Notes: a model not told the origin generated them from the sequence alone. DNA of 63,341 bases from JAPHSX01 sp041554195 (GCA_041554195.1 JBFFMJ010000013.1:1-63341), one strand, 5' to 3'. Positions 25,878-34,493 are shown, numbered from the stretch's first letter. Numbers and translations: made by a program.

Positions 25878-27962
25878 TTACTTGTTAGCGTTACGCTCCT
25901 GAGTCTCCTTGATGACGGCCTCGGCAACATTGTTTGGACATGCTGCGTAGTGGTCGAACTCCATGGAGAACTGGCCACGGCCGGAGGTCATGGTGCGCAG
26001 GTCGCCGATGTAGCCGAACATTTCGCTTAGCGGGCACTGGGCCTTGATGCGAACGCCGGTAGCACCGGAATCCTGACCCTGGATCATGCCACGGCGACGG
26101 TTAAGGTCACCGATAACATCACCTACGTGGTCATCCGGGGTGAAGACGTCGACCTTCATGATCGGCTCCAGCAGCTGGGCACCGGCCTTGGGCATGGTCT
26201 GACGGAAGGCGCCGCGGGCGGCGGTCTCGTAGGCCACAGCCGAGGAGTCAACTGCGTGGAAGCCACCGTCAACCAGGTTGACGTGAACGTCCAGTACCGG
26301 GAAGCCGGCGAGTACACCGGTGCCCATCATGGAACGGAAACCCTTCTCTACCGCAGGCCAGAACTCGCGGGGAACGTTACCACCGGTAACGGTCGACTCG
26401 AAGGTGAAGCCGGTGTTCACTTCGCCCGGTTCCATGATGTAGTCGATCTTGGCGAACTGACCGGAACCACCCGACTGTTTCTTGTGGGTGTAGCTGTCTT
26501 CAATGCGCTGGGTGATCGACTCGCGGTAGGCTACCTGCGGCTTCCCGACGTTAACGTCGATACCGAAGGTACGCTTGAGAATGTCGATCTTGATGTCGAG
26601 GTGCAGCTCACCCATACCGCGCAGGATGGTCTCGCCGGAGTCCTCATCGGTCTCAACACGGAACGAGGGGTCCTCTGCAATCATCTTGTTGATGGCGATA
26701 CCCATCTTCTCGGCGCCACCCTTGTCTTTCGGGGCAACGGCGATGGAGATGACCGGCTCGGGGAAGACCATCGGCTCAAGGGTGGCCGGGTTCTTCACGT
26801 CACACAGGGTGTGACCGGTCTGGGTGTTCTTCAGGCCGATCAGGGCGATGATGTCACCGGCTTGGGCACCATCCAGCTCGATACGGTCATCGGCGTGCAT
26901 CTCTACGATACGACCGATGCGCTCGTTCTTGCCGGTGAAGGTGTTGAGTACGGTGTCGCCCTTCTTGATTCTGCCGGAATAGATACGGGTGAAGGTGAGG
27001 GCACCGAAACGGTCATCCATAATTTTGAATGCCAGGGCGCGGAACGGCTTGTCGGCATCAACGATGGCGTACTCACCGGTCTCGTTACCTTCCAGGTCAA
27101 CTTCGGGCTGCGGCTTAACCTCGGTGGGGCTGGGCAGGTAGTCAACAACGGCGTCGAGTACCAGCTGGATACCCTTGTTCTTGAACGCAGAACCACAGTA
27201 GGTGGGGAAGAAGTCGAGCGCGATTGTGCCCTTACGGATGCACTTTTTGATGTCCTCGATGGAGGGCTCCTCGCCTTCCAGGTAGGCTTCCATCAGGTCG
27301 TCGTCCTGCTCAACGGCAGTCTCGATCAGCTTCTCGCGCCACTCTTCGACCTTGTCGGTCATATCGGCGGGGACATCTTCCAGGGTGTAGTTCTCGGGCT
27401 GACCGGAGTCGTCCCACACCCACGCCTTGCGGGTCAGCAGGTCGACGACACCGACGAAGTCATCTTCGATACCAATGGGCAGCACCATGACCAGCGGAGT
27501 GGCAGCGAGGACGTTCTCTACCTGGTCAACCACGCGGTAGAAGTCGGCACCCATGCGGTCCAGCTTGTTGACCAGGATAACGCGGGCCACTTCAGAGTCA
27601 TTGGCGTAGCGCCAGTTGGTCTCGGACTGGGGCTCTACACCGCCAGAACCACAGAATACGCCAACGCCGCCGTCCAGCACCTTCAGGGAGCGGTAAACCT
27701 CGATGGTGAAGTCAACGTGTCCGGGGGTGTCGATGATGTTGAAGCGGTGGTCCTTCCACTCACAGGAGGTGGCCGCAGACTGGATGGTGATACCACGCTC
27801 GCGCTCCTGGTCCATGAAGTCGGTAGTGGCTTCACCGTCGTGAACCTCACCGGTCTTGTGGACCTTACCGGTCAGTTTCAGGATACGCTCGGTGGTGGTG
27901 GTTTTACCCGCATCCACGTGGGCGAAGATGCCGATATTACGGTAGTGAGATAGCTCAGTCAT
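25878..27962 (-). CDS. fusA: elongation factor G, stand-alone copy
   Basis: A 694-residue translational GTPase. G motifs: AHVDAGKTTTTERIL, RGITIQSAA, DTPGHVDF and NKLDRMGA; GSAFKNKG marks G5. Domains II-V follow, with GMGELHLDIKIDILKR and the C-terminal SGRGQFSMEF typical of EF-G. It is not flanked by rpsL, rpsG or tuf, so it is not the str-operon copy; it resembles the second EF-G found in many gammaproteobacteria. Whether it acts in elongation, recycling or both cannot be told. Monocistronic, with its own promoter and terminator. Confidence 0.95.
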   Translation of the reverse strand: MTELSHYRNIGIFAHVDAGKTTTTERILKLTGKVHKTGEVHDGEATTDFMDQERERGITIQSAATSCEWKDHRFNIIDTPGHVDFTIEVYRSLKVLDGGVGVFCGSGGVEPQSETNWRYANDSEVARVILVNKLDRMGADFYRVVDQVENVLAATPLVMVLPIGIEDDFVGVVDLLTRKAWVWDDSGQPENYTLEDVPADMTDKVEEWREKLIETAVEQDDDLMEAYLEGEEPSIEDIKKCIRKGTIALDFFPTYCGSAFKNKGIQLVLDAVVDYLPSPTEVKPQPEVDLEGNETGEYAIVDADKPFRALAFKIMDDRFGALTFTRIYSGRIKKGDTVLNTFTGKNERIGRIVEMHADDRIELDGAQAGDIIALIGLKNTQTGHTLCDVKNPATLEPMVFPEPVISIAVAPKDKGGAEKMGIAINKMIAEDPSFRVETDEDSGETILRGMGELHLDIKIDILKRTFGIDVNVGKPQVAYRESITQRIEDSYTHKKQSGGSGQFAKIDYIMEPGEVNTGFTFESTVTGGNVPREFWPAVEKGFRSMMGTGVLAGFPVLDVHVNLVDGGFHAVDSSAVAYETAARGAFRQTMPKAGAQLLEPIMKVDVFTPDDHVGDVIGDLNRRRGMIQGQDSGATGVRIKAQCPLSEMFGYIGDLRTMTSGRGQFSMEFDHYAACPNNVAEAVIKETQERNANK

Positions 27963-28127
27963 AGTCTTACTCTGGTCAAGTTTAAAATTCAGTTTGTAAC
28001 GCTGCTGCGCGATTCACAGCAGGGCCGGATTCACAGGGCGGAGCGTTATTCGCCATCTGTTCGCGCTGGTCGGCCAAATCCAAGGCCCATACCCCCGCGA
28101 CGAAAAGTGCGACATTTTACCTGAAAA

Positions 28128-28157
28128 CCTATAAGGATGGGTGAAAAAGTTGGTCAA
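28128..28157 (-). promoter_or_regulatory. probable fusA promoter
   Basis: On the minus strand TTGACC (28152-28157) and TATAGG (28128-28133) are separated by 18 bases, about 165 bp upstream of the fusA start. A 20-bp-spaced direct repeat, AAGTTGGTCAATTTT then AAAGTGGTCAGTTTT (28147-28183), overlaps the -35 region and could be an operator. The leader 27963-28127 shows no gene. Confidence 0.45.
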
Positions 28158-28272
28158 TTTTTGGGGAAAGTGGTCAGTTTTGTCGAGATGCGGTGCCAAA
28201 TTAAGGTGATTTCCCCCGCTTTTCGGGGTGTTGAGGGGGGGCTCGGGGCTCCCGGCTGATCTCAATCCGCTG

Positions 28273-28453
28273 CTAGCCCAATGCCTCGTCGGTGCGTATT
28301 TGGGCTGGGCCTATGGGGGCGACATCAATAATCTCAAAGACGACGCCGTCCGGCACCACCGTTTCCGCAAGCAGCGTCTCCACCTCACTTAAACTGTAGG
28401 CGGCAGAGGGGTGTTGCAGCAGCAGAAGAAATAGTAAGGCTAAGTATGCGCAT
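28273..28453 (-). pseudogene. small exported protein gene with a frameshift in its signal peptide
   Basis: From an ATG at 28453 with GAGGA 8 bases upstream the frame reads MRI and then runs to an early stop. Shifting by one base after the third codon opens LALLFLLLLQHPSAA, a clear signal-peptide core. A 42-residue mature part follows, from YSLSEVETLLAETVV to QIRTDEALG, with the TAG at 28273-28275. The joined product would be about 60 residues. Either a recent one-base change inactivated it or the assembly has an error. No family recognised. Confidence 0.5.
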
Positions 28454-28607
28454 TGCCATATTCCTCGGTGGTGGTGTTGACCTGAGCTAAGCCTATCACC
28501 CGCTAGGTGTGATGCCTGATGTGCGGTATAGTCTCTGACAGGAAGATAGAATAAAAGGTGGGTTTGTTCCGCCTGTAATAAAGCACGGTGTGCTACGGAG
28601 AGGTCTC

Positions 28608-29123
28608 ATGGCAATCAAACGTTTTGGAATTAATCGGCTGTTTGGGCGTGGCGAGGGGAACGCCAATGAGGAAAGCCCCGAGGCGGCGGAGAAGGTTCCG
28701 GCAGATGCGGGACGCCTGCAGCCGAATCCGGGTACCCAGATCCTTATCGTTGATGACTCCAAGACTATCCACGTCATGCTGTCGAAGATATTGCGTAAAT
28801 ATGGTTACGAAACCCTCTCGGCCTACGATGGGGAGAGCGGGCTTGAGTTAATCGCCACACATCGTCCGGCCCTGGTGCTGATGGATGTGGTGATGCCCGG
28901 TATTAGCGGTTTTCAGGCGACCCGCGAGATCCGCAAGAACCCTGACCCTGAGATCGCCAGGTTGCCGGTGCTGATCATCAGCGGTAATGCCCAGCCTACC
29001 GAGGCGTTCTGGAGTGAGAAGATCGGGGCGAATGGCTTTCTGGCCAAGCCCTTTGATAATAATGAGTTATTTGATCGTATTGAAGCGCTGCTTTACCCCA
29101 GTGCCCAGAGTGTCGAGCGCTAG
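28608..29123 (+). CDS. CheY-like response regulator with N-terminal extension
   Basis: A 171-residue protein. A basic, Gly/Ala/Glu-rich tail of about 45 residues precedes a single receiver domain: ILIVDDSKTIHVML at the acidic pocket, LVLMDVVMPG with the phospho-acceptor, and FLAKPFDNN with the conserved lysine. No output domain. The start at 28608 has GAGAGG upstream; the frame extends to a GTG at 28590. PilG/PilH or CheY-type signalling by protein contact is likely. No chemosensory genes lie nearby. Confidence 0.86.
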   Translation: MAIKRFGINRLFGRGEGNANEESPEAAEKVPADAGRLQPNPGTQILIVDDSKTIHVMLSKILRKYGYETLSAYDGESGLELIATHRPALVLMDVVMPGISGFQATREIRKNPDPEIARLPVLIISGNAQPTEAFWSEKIGANGFLAKPFDNNELFDRIEALLYPSAQSVER

Positions 29124-29200
29124 TCTATCATTGGCGTCTCGGCGGCACTCCTGATGGGGTAGAATACGCATTCTCTCCACAACCGATTTTTTTCCTTTCG

Positions 29201-29824
29201 ATGTCTATCCAGGTGTTCTATGCCGATGAGGATATCCTCGTCGTTGACAAGCCAACGCTGCTGCTCAGTGTGCCCGGGCGCGGCCCAGAGAAGCAGGACT
29301 GTCTGGTTGGTCGTTTGACCGAGCAGTATGGTGAGGTGCTGGTGGTGCACCGACTCGACTGGGAGACCTCAGGGCTGATGGTGCTGGCACGTAATAAGGC
29401 GGCACACCGTAACCTGAGCATTCAGTTTCAGGAGCGCGAGGTGTCCAAGCAGTATATCGCGGTGGTGTATGGTCATCTCGACGAGGAGCGAGGCGAGGTG
29501 GATCTTCCACTTATCTGTGACTGGCCAAACCGTCCGCGACAGATGGTGGATATGGAGAAGGGTAAGCCCTCACTCACGCGTTGGGAGTTACAGGGAAAGG
29601 GGGGCAGCCGGAGCCGCGTATTGCTCAGCCCGCTCACCGGGCGTTCGCACCAGTTGCGGGTACATATGCTGTCGATGGGGCACCCGATCCTCGGTGATCC
29701 ACTGTATGCCGAAGGGGAGGCGCTGAGGATGGCTGAGAGGTTGTTGCTGCATGCCACCGCCCTGGGATTCAGCCACCCGGCAACCGCTGAGGCGATGGCG
29801 TTTGAGTCTCCACCCCCCTTTTAG
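29201..29824 (+). CDS. rluA: dual-specificity pseudouridine synthase RluA
   Basis: A 207-residue enzyme that makes pseudouridine 746 in 23S rRNA and 32 in several tRNAs. The catalytic motif is VVHRLDWETSGLMVLA with the active-site Asp. VDLPLICDWPNRPRQ and LTGRSHQLRVHMLSMGHPILGD match RluA more closely than RluC/RluD, and there is no S4 domain. Length fits the family (219 in E. coli). Confidence 0.93.
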   Translation: MSIQVFYADEDILVVDKPTLLLSVPGRGPEKQDCLVGRLTEQYGEVLVVHRLDWETSGLMVLARNKAAHRNLSIQFQEREVSKQYIAVVYGHLDEERGEVDLPLICDWPNRPRQMVDMEKGKPSLTRWELQGKGGSRSRVLLSPLTGRSHQLRVHMLSMGHPILGDPLYAEGEALRMAERLLLHATALGFSHPATAEAMAFESPPPF

Positions 29825-29877
29825 TTAACGCCGTGTACAGAACATTAGCGTTGGCAGGTTGTGTGAGCGTGCCATCA

Positions 29878-30135
29878 TCAAGTGTCCAGTCGGGCCCTCA
29901 CCATATCAACCAGCCCGTCGCAGCAGCCCAGTACATCCAGTGATAGATCATCAATGGTGTCGCCGTGACAGAGAAAACGCGGGTGTTCGTTGTGTACCGG
30001 GCACTTCATATCCTCAACCCGGTCGATAATGGAATCGACGATACCCTGCAACATCTCTTGCTCCCTTGGGTTATCAAGCTCGGTGGGGTTAATGGCCTGT
30101 CCACCAATTTCAAAGGCGAAGGGAATTTCCAGCAT
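29878..30135 (-). CDS. hypothetical 85-residue Cys/His-containing protein
   Basis: A soluble acidic protein starting MLEIPFAFEIGGQAINPTEL. It contains C45 and H48 in KCPVHNEHPRF, C56-H57 and a CC pair at 71-72, which could bind a metal. The ATG at 30135 has AGGAG 8 bases upstream; a longer frame to 30435 is less likely. Family not recognised. The 360-bp stretch to 30495 shows no other gene. Confidence 0.68.
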   Translation of the reverse strand: MLEIPFAFEIGGQAINPTELDNPREQEMLQGIVDSIIDRVEDMKCPVHNEHPRFLCHGDTIDDLSLDVLGCCDGLVDMVRARLDT

Positions 30136-30495
30136 GGTCGGTTCTCCTGATTGTGGGGGTTGGCGCTGGCGCGTGTGACACGGAACGCCCGCACTGCACT
30201 CTACACTACCATATCCATCCGTTTCGGCCAGCTGCCGCAGGGGGTATTCCAAAGGTGATAGTGATGACTGAGACAACGTGATTGGGGCTAAAAATTGGCG
30301 CAGAGCATTGCCGCCAGCATGGCTATTATCGGTCTGTTGCCCTGGCAATGAACGGTCAGGTTGCGTATGACGGAATGCACCTCCTGATACTTTTTGAAGC
30401 GATAGGTGGCTCGCGCCTCTTGGGTCGTGGGCCACTATCCGTTATGCTCGCCGTTTTTCCCCCTTTTACCCATCTTCCCATAATGGAGCTGTGCC

Positions 30496-31059
30496 ATGTC
30501 CCCCGATACCCCTAGCCTGAATGATGATGAGCTGGCTGAACTCGATAGTTTTCTTCTCTCCGACGCCTGTGATGATGAGGTGCTGTCGGTAGACGAGGTA
30601 CACGGTTTCCTCACCGCGCTACAGGTTGGTCCGCAGCCGATGGCCGAGGCTGAGTGGCTGGAACTGGCCTGGGACAAGCCGCAGTTTGCCGATGAGGCCC
30701 AGCGGCAACACCTGCTGGAGCTGATGCGGCGCCTGAACAACGACATTGAGGCCACCTTGAAGGCGGGGCACGATTTTGAGCCGCTGGCGGTCGAGGTTGA
30801 GGAGGAGGGCGAGGAGGTTATCGCCTTTGAAGGGTGGTGTTTCGGCTTTATGCTTGGCGTGGAGACCTGTCAGGCCGAGTGGGACAAGTTGCCCAAGGCG
30901 GAGGAGAATCTACTGGCACCGATGGCGCAGCTCTCTCTACTTAATAGCGATGACGAGGATGAGGCGCAGATGGATGAAGAGGAGTATGAGTCGTGGGTAG
31001 AGTTGCTACCCGGTGCGGTACTCGGACTCTATAGCTACTGGCACGGCAAGGACGAATAA
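30496..31059 (+). CDS. UPF0149 (YgfB/YecA) family protein
   Basis: A 187-residue acidic helical protein. The family pattern is visible: LSVDEVHGFLTAL near 33-45, FEGWCFGFMLGVE near 113-125 and PGAVLGLYSYWHG at the C-terminus. It has no C-terminal SEC-C zinc motif, unlike YecA proper. Function of the family is unclear. The gene has GGAG 7 bases before its ATG and ends at a strong terminator. Confidence 0.88.
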   Translation: MSPDTPSLNDDELAELDSFLLSDACDDEVLSVDEVHGFLTALQVGPQPMAEAEWLELAWDKPQFADEAQRQHLLELMRRLNNDIEATLKAGHDFEPLAVEVEEEGEEVIAFEGWCFGFMLGVETCQAEWDKLPKAEENLLAPMAQLSLLNSDDEDEAQMDEEEYESWVELLPGAVLGLYSYWHGKDE

Positions 31060-31080
31060 TCGCTGCGACAGGCAAAACGA

Positions 31081-31109
31081 AAGAACCCCGCTTAAGCGGG
31101 GTTCTTTTT
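31081..31109. terminator. bidirectional terminator, UPF0149 gene / csp
   Basis: Perfect stem AAGAACCCCGC / GCGGGGTTCTT with TTAA loop (31081-31106) followed by Ts. It lies between the converging UPF0149 and cold-shock genes. Confidence 0.93.
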
Positions 31110-31125
31110 GGGTAAACCGCAGGGT

Positions 31126-31329
31126 TTACTGGGGTATAACGTTGCTTGCCTGCAGACCCTTGGGGCCTTGCTCAACATCAAAGCTAACGGCCTGACCCTC
31201 GGCAAGGCTTTTGAAACCAGTGCCCTGAACCGCGCTGAAGTGAACGAAAACATCGTCACCACCATCGCTCTGAGAAAGAAATCCAAAACCCTTGGAGTCG
31301 TTAAACCACTTGACGGTACCTGTTGCCAT
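31126..31329 (-). CDS. cold-shock domain protein, copy 1
   Basis: A 67-residue CspA-type RNA/DNA chaperone: GTVKWFNDSKGFGFLSQ (RNP1) and DVFVHFSAV (RNP2), ending ASNVIPQ. A very similar paralogue is at 34290-34493. The upstream region to 31592 contains a leader of over 100 bases that could hold a cold-shock 5' UTR, though I cannot identify a cold box. Ribosome site AAGG before the ATG. Confidence 0.95.
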   Translation of the reverse strand: MATGTVKWFNDSKGFGFLSQSDGGDDVFVHFSAVQGTGFKSLAEGQAVSFDVEQGPKGLQASNVIPQ

Positions 31330-31592
31330 AAAACTAAACCTTCTTTAAATACAATAATAACGAATGATGCATACAGGGTGGGGTGGATGTTTCAGAGGTA
31401 ACACAGAGGTTGCTGCTAAAACGCCACACCGCACGCTGTAGCAAAATCGACTATACCCCTGTTGGTTTGTGAACACCACAAGAAAATAGAGGTACTGAGG
31501 GACGGCACTATAAGAGGGGGGTACTGCGCAGAAGCGAGTCATGGCGCTATACTGCTGCTAACGCTCTGCCAATAAAATGAGGAATATTTAGG

Positions 31593-31808
31593 ATGAAAAA
31601 ACTGCTCGCATTAATTGTTGTGGTGGCGGCTATTGCCGGGGTAACCCTGCCGTTGTGGGCAAGCTGTGAGCTTCAGGCTGATGTGTGTAGTCAGTGGTGT
31701 GGCATTCGCCATTATGACTCGGGGATTGAGGCGGCGGCCTGTCGTGCCGAGTGTGTGGGGGATCGCCTGAGTTGTCTGGCCAAACAGGGTGGGTTGATGA
31801 GTCAGTAG
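31593..31808 (+). CDS. small exported cysteine-rich protein
   Basis: A 71-residue precursor: signal peptide to about 23 (LLALIVVVAAIAGVTLPLWA), then a mature peptide with six cysteines (SCELQADVC, SQWCG, ACRAEC, LSCLAK). The even number suggests three disulfides or a metal site in the periplasm. Has an independent terminator downstream. No family recognised. Confidence 0.72.
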   Translation: MKKLLALIVVVAAIAGVTLPLWASCELQADVCSQWCGIRHYDSGIEAAACRAECVGDRLSCLAKQGGLMSQ

Positions 31809-31846
31809 GCTGCGAGCACAGTTAATTTGCTGTGGGAATAAAAAAA

Positions 31847-31874
31847 GGCCGACGATACCATCGTCGGCCTATTT
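31847..31874. terminator. bidirectional terminator, Cys-rich gene / adk
   Basis: Stem AGGCCGACGAT / ATCGTCGGCCT around an ACC loop, preceded by an A-run and followed by TATTTTAT. Placed between the converging small gene and adk. Confidence 0.9.
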
Positions 31875-31891
31875 TATGAGGCGGCCGTGGC

Positions 31892-32539
31892 TTAGATCCC
31901 GACCTTCGCCTTGATGGCCTCAACTACAGCGTCACTGGAGGTGGCGTTGACGTTGAGCAGCTGACCTTCACCCTCGTAGTAGCCGACCAGCGGGGCGGTC
32001 TGCTCGTTGAAGGTGTCGAGACGCTTGGAGATCGCCTCGGTGGTCTCGTCGTCGCGCTGGATCACGGGGCTGCCGCACTTGTCGCACACGCCCTCTACCT
32101 TGGTCGGCTTGGACTTGATGTTATAGATCTCCTGGCAGGCAGAGTTGGAGCAGGTGCGACGGGTGGTGAGACGGTCGAGGATCACATCACGCGGCACGTC
32201 GAGGTTAACGGCACCGTCAAGCTCGATGTTGAGCTTGGACAGCATGCCTTTCAGGGCCTCGGCCTGGGGAATGGTGCGGGGGAAGCCGTCGAGCAGGAAA
32301 CCTGCCTTGCAGTCATCCTCAAGCAGACGCTCGCCCATGATGTCGAGGATCAGGTCATCGGGAACCAGGTCGCCGGCGTCCATAAAGCCCTTGGCCTTTT
32401 TACCCAGCTCGGTGCCCTCTTTAACCGCGCCACGCAGGATGTCGCCGGTGGAGATCTGAACCGAGCCGTCCAGCTCGGTGAGCAGTTTTGCAACGGTACC
32501 TTTACCAGCGCCGGGTGCGCCTAACAGAATCAGTCTCAT
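31892..32539 (-). CDS. adk: adenylate kinase
   Basis: A 215-residue enzyme that interconverts ATP, AMP and ADP. P-loop GAPGAGKGT at 7-15, AMP-site LLDGFPRT near 82-89, and a long lid. The lid carries four cysteines (130, 135, 152, 155), so it should bind zinc, a feature commoner in Gram-positive enzymes but present in some gammaproteobacteria. Strong ribosome site GAGGAG. Confidence 0.97.
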   Translation of the reverse strand: MRLILLGAPGAGKGTVAKLLTELDGSVQISTGDILRGAVKEGTELGKKAKGFMDAGDLVPDDLILDIMGERLLEDDCKAGFLLDGFPRTIPQAEALKGMLSKLNIELDGAVNLDVPRDVILDRLTTRRTCSNSACQEIYNIKSKPTKVEGVCDKCGSPVIQRDDETTEAISKRLDTFNEQTAPLVGYYEGEGQLLNVNATSSDAVVEAIKAKVGI

Positions 32540-32690
32540 GGGTTTCTCCTCATTCTTAAATCTTAGTGAATATAAAAAAGTCGTGGATCGATGGTCATTA
32601 ATCCTGAGCGCTAGGGTAGCGTCGGCGGGGATTTTGTCTAATGGGTATTTACTATAGAGATATAAGGAAATAGCAGGGGGGAGATAGAAT

Positions 32691-33086
32691 CTACTTTTTC
32701 TTCTCTTTGTCGGTGGTATAGAAAAGGCCGGGGATAATGGTCTTTTTGATGATACGGGTCTCTTCGAGCTCCGGATGATCGCTTTCGGAATATTTGAAGA
32801 AGGCCTGGCCGATACGGATCATGTCGCCTTCGACCAGCAGGTGTGCAGTGATCTTCTCGTGATTAACGAAGGTGCCATTGGTGCTCTGAAGGTCGCGTAC
32901 CACGTAGTTGCGGATGCCTTCGCTCTGTTCGCTCTTTACCCGCTCGACCAGGGCATGTTCGCGGCTCGCCAGTTCGTCATCAATGCAGATGTCGTTATCT
33001 TCATTGCGGCCGATGCGCAGGGCGATCTGCCCGATGGGGATTTTGATCCCCGCCACACCGCTTTTGTATTGAATAAGCACAGCCAT
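32691..33086 (-). CDS. FHA-domain protein
   Basis: A 131-residue protein made almost only of a forkhead-associated domain that binds phosphothreonine. Seen: IALRIGRNEDNDICIDD, then ASREHALVE and LQSTNGTFVNHEKI, the conserved R, SxxH and NG positions, and a basic C-tail ending KEKKK. Ribosome site AAGGGGG. No Ser/Thr kinase or phosphatase gene is adjacent, so its partner must lie elsewhere. Confidence 0.9.
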   Translation of the reverse strand: MAVLIQYKSGVAGIKIPIGQIALRIGRNEDNDICIDDELASREHALVERVKSEQSEGIRNYVVRDLQSTNGTFVNHEKITAHLLVEGDMIRIGQAFFKYSESDHPELEETRIIKKTIIPGLFYTTDKEKKK

Positions 33087-33163
33087 CTTCTACCCCCTTC
33101 TAAGCTTCATATCCTAGAGCCATTTATTGATGCAGGCCGTGGCGCGGCTCACATTCCTGATGC

Positions 33164-33796
33164 TTATCCCTGCAGGAAGGGGTTGTGACGCCGCTCTTCG
33201 CCAAGGGTGGTGTTTGGACCATGGCCCGGTACAACGATGACCTCGTCGCCCAGCGGTAGCAGGCGCTGCTTGATGCTGTGGATAAGGGTGTCGTGGTCAC
33301 CCTGCGGAAAGTCGCTACGACCGATAGAGCCCTGAAACAGCACATCCCCCACAAAGGCGGTGTTGCCCTGTGCACTGTAAAAGACCACGTGTCCGGGTGT
33401 GTGACCGGGGGTGTGCAGTACCTCCAGCGTAAGCTCGCCCAGCGTGACCCGCTCACCATCGTGGAGCCAGCGTGTCGGGGTGAAACTGTCGGTGGGAGGG
33501 AAGCCGAGCTGTTCGGCGTGCTGCGGCAGCATCTGAAGCCAGAAGGCGTCGGCCTGGTGGGGGCCGATGATGGGAACCTGACACTGCGCGGCGATTTGTG
33601 AGGCAGCGGCTACGTGATCGACATGGCCGTGGGTCAGCAGCACCATCTGCAGCTGGAGTCCGGCCTCCTCTACCGCCTGCAGCAGTCGCTCCGGCTCGCC
33701 GCCGGGGTCGATGAGTGCCGCCTGTCGGGTAGTCTCGCACCAGATGAGAGAGCAGTTCTGCTGGTAGTGGGTGACGGGGAATATACGATATTTCAT
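33164..33796 (-). CDS. gloC: type II glyoxalase GloC (YcbL-like MBL hydrolase)
   Basis: A 210-residue metallo-beta-lactamase-fold enzyme. Metal motifs: LTHGHVDHVAA, LHTPGHTPGH, FVGDVLFQGSIGRSDF and VPGHGPNTT. Length and motifs match YcbL/GloC, which hydrolyses S-lactoylglutathione but lacks the C-terminal substrate domain of GloB. It is 19 bp downstream of the zinc-ribbon gene on the same strand and probably in one operon with it. Confidence 0.88.
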   Translation of the reverse strand: MKYRIFPVTHYQQNCSLIWCETTRQAALIDPGGEPERLLQAVEEAGLQLQMVLLTHGHVDHVAAASQIAAQCQVPIIGPHQADAFWLQMLPQHAEQLGFPPTDSFTPTRWLHDGERVTLGELTLEVLHTPGHTPGHVVFYSAQGNTAFVGDVLFQGSIGRSDFPQGDHDTLIHSIKQRLLPLGDEVIVVPGHGPNTTLGEERRHNPFLQG

Positions 33797-33814
33797 TGGT
33801 CTATCTGCTTCAAT

Positions 33815-34210
33815 TTAGTCGAGGCGGGCCAGCCACTGTTGCACCTCGGCGCTGAGGTAGAGCTGTTCTTCGAGCTCGGTGGCCCAGGGCTGATCGGTAA
33901 GCTGCTTGAGGGTGCTGACGGCCATCACCTGTACTGCGGGCACTTCACTCCAAACGGCAGTATTGAGACAGCGCCAGTGGTCGGGTTGTAAACGCTTGGG
34001 GTGGTCGAGTTGGTCCTTGCAGGTTTCGCACAGCAGTATGCAGTGATCGAACTCGGGCTCTGTCGGCACAGGAGGAACTTCGTGGGTGTGCAATTTAGTG
34101 CCGCTGGCACCGCACATCTCGCAGTGGCTTTTGGCACGACGGGCCAGATCCTTGCCGAAGGCGCTAAGGGTATCCAGTCGTTGGTGGTGTTTGTCGAGTC
34201 CCTTGGCCAT
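33815..34210 (-). CDS. PhnA-like zinc-ribbon protein
   Basis: A 131-residue protein with CEMCGASG near 30 and LLCETCKDQL near 60, forming a four-cysteine zinc site as in PhnA/YjdM-type proteins. Start at 34210 with GAGAAG upstream; a longer frame into the csp terminator is rejected. It lacks the YjdM C-terminal domain. Function unknown. Confidence 0.75.
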   Translation of the reverse strand: MAKGLDKHHQRLDTLSAFGKDLARRAKSHCEMCGASGTKLHTHEVPPVPTEPEFDHCILLCETCKDQLDHPKRLQPDHWRCLNTAVWSEVPAVQVMAVSTLKQLTDQPWATELEEQLYLSAEVQQWLARLD

Positions 34211-34244
34211 GTTCTTCTCTCCCGGATTTTGTGCGCTAGAAACA

Positions 34245-34272
34245 AAAGAGCCCCGCATGGGCGGGGCTCTTT
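34245..34272 (-). terminator. terminator of csp copy 2
   Basis: Perfect 12-bp stem AAAGAGCCCCGC / GCGGGGCTCTTT with a four-base loop, followed on the minus strand by TTGTTTC. It separates the cold-shock gene from the zinc-ribbon gene. Confidence 0.9.
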
Positions 34273-34289
34273 GGCATTACGAAGGGCGA

Positions 34290-34493
34290 TTACTGTGGGA
34301 CGATATTGGCTGCCTGCAGTCCCTTAGGTCCTTGCTCGACTTCGTAAGTGACTTTTTGACCTTCGGCCAGAGACTTAAAGCCACCGCCTTGGATCGCACT
34401 GAAGTGAGCGAATACATCGGCACCACCGTCATCTTGAGTGATGAAGCCGAAACCTTTGGAGTCGTTAAACCATTTAACTGTTCCTGTTGCCAT
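34290..34493 (-). CDS. cold-shock domain protein, copy 2
   Basis: A 67-residue CspA-type protein: GTVKWFNDSKGFGFITQ and DVFAHFSAI. It differs from copy 1 (31126-31329) at about a dozen positions. The ATG at 34493 fits AAGG spacing better than the in-frame ATG at 34499. It has its own terminator. Upstream to 34635 is about 140 bp of leader. Confidence 0.95.
   Translation of the reverse strand: MATGTVKWFNDSKGFGFITQDDGGADVFAHFSAIQGGGFKSLAEGQKVTYEVEQGPKGLQAANIVPQ

Noticed and set aside
26127..27953. A 608-residue open frame on the plus strand opposite fusA
   Set aside because: It is an antisense shadow of the highly codon-biased EF-G gene; its translation is Val/Gly/Asp/Leu-rich without any domain.
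28014..28265. An 83-residue minus-strand frame in the fusA leader
   Set aside because: It is Pro/Ser/Arg-rich, lacks a ribosome site and overlaps the likely fusA promoter.
33124..33459. Overlapping frames within the gloC gene
   Set aside because: They are alternative-frame shadows of a clearly conserved MBL-fold gene.
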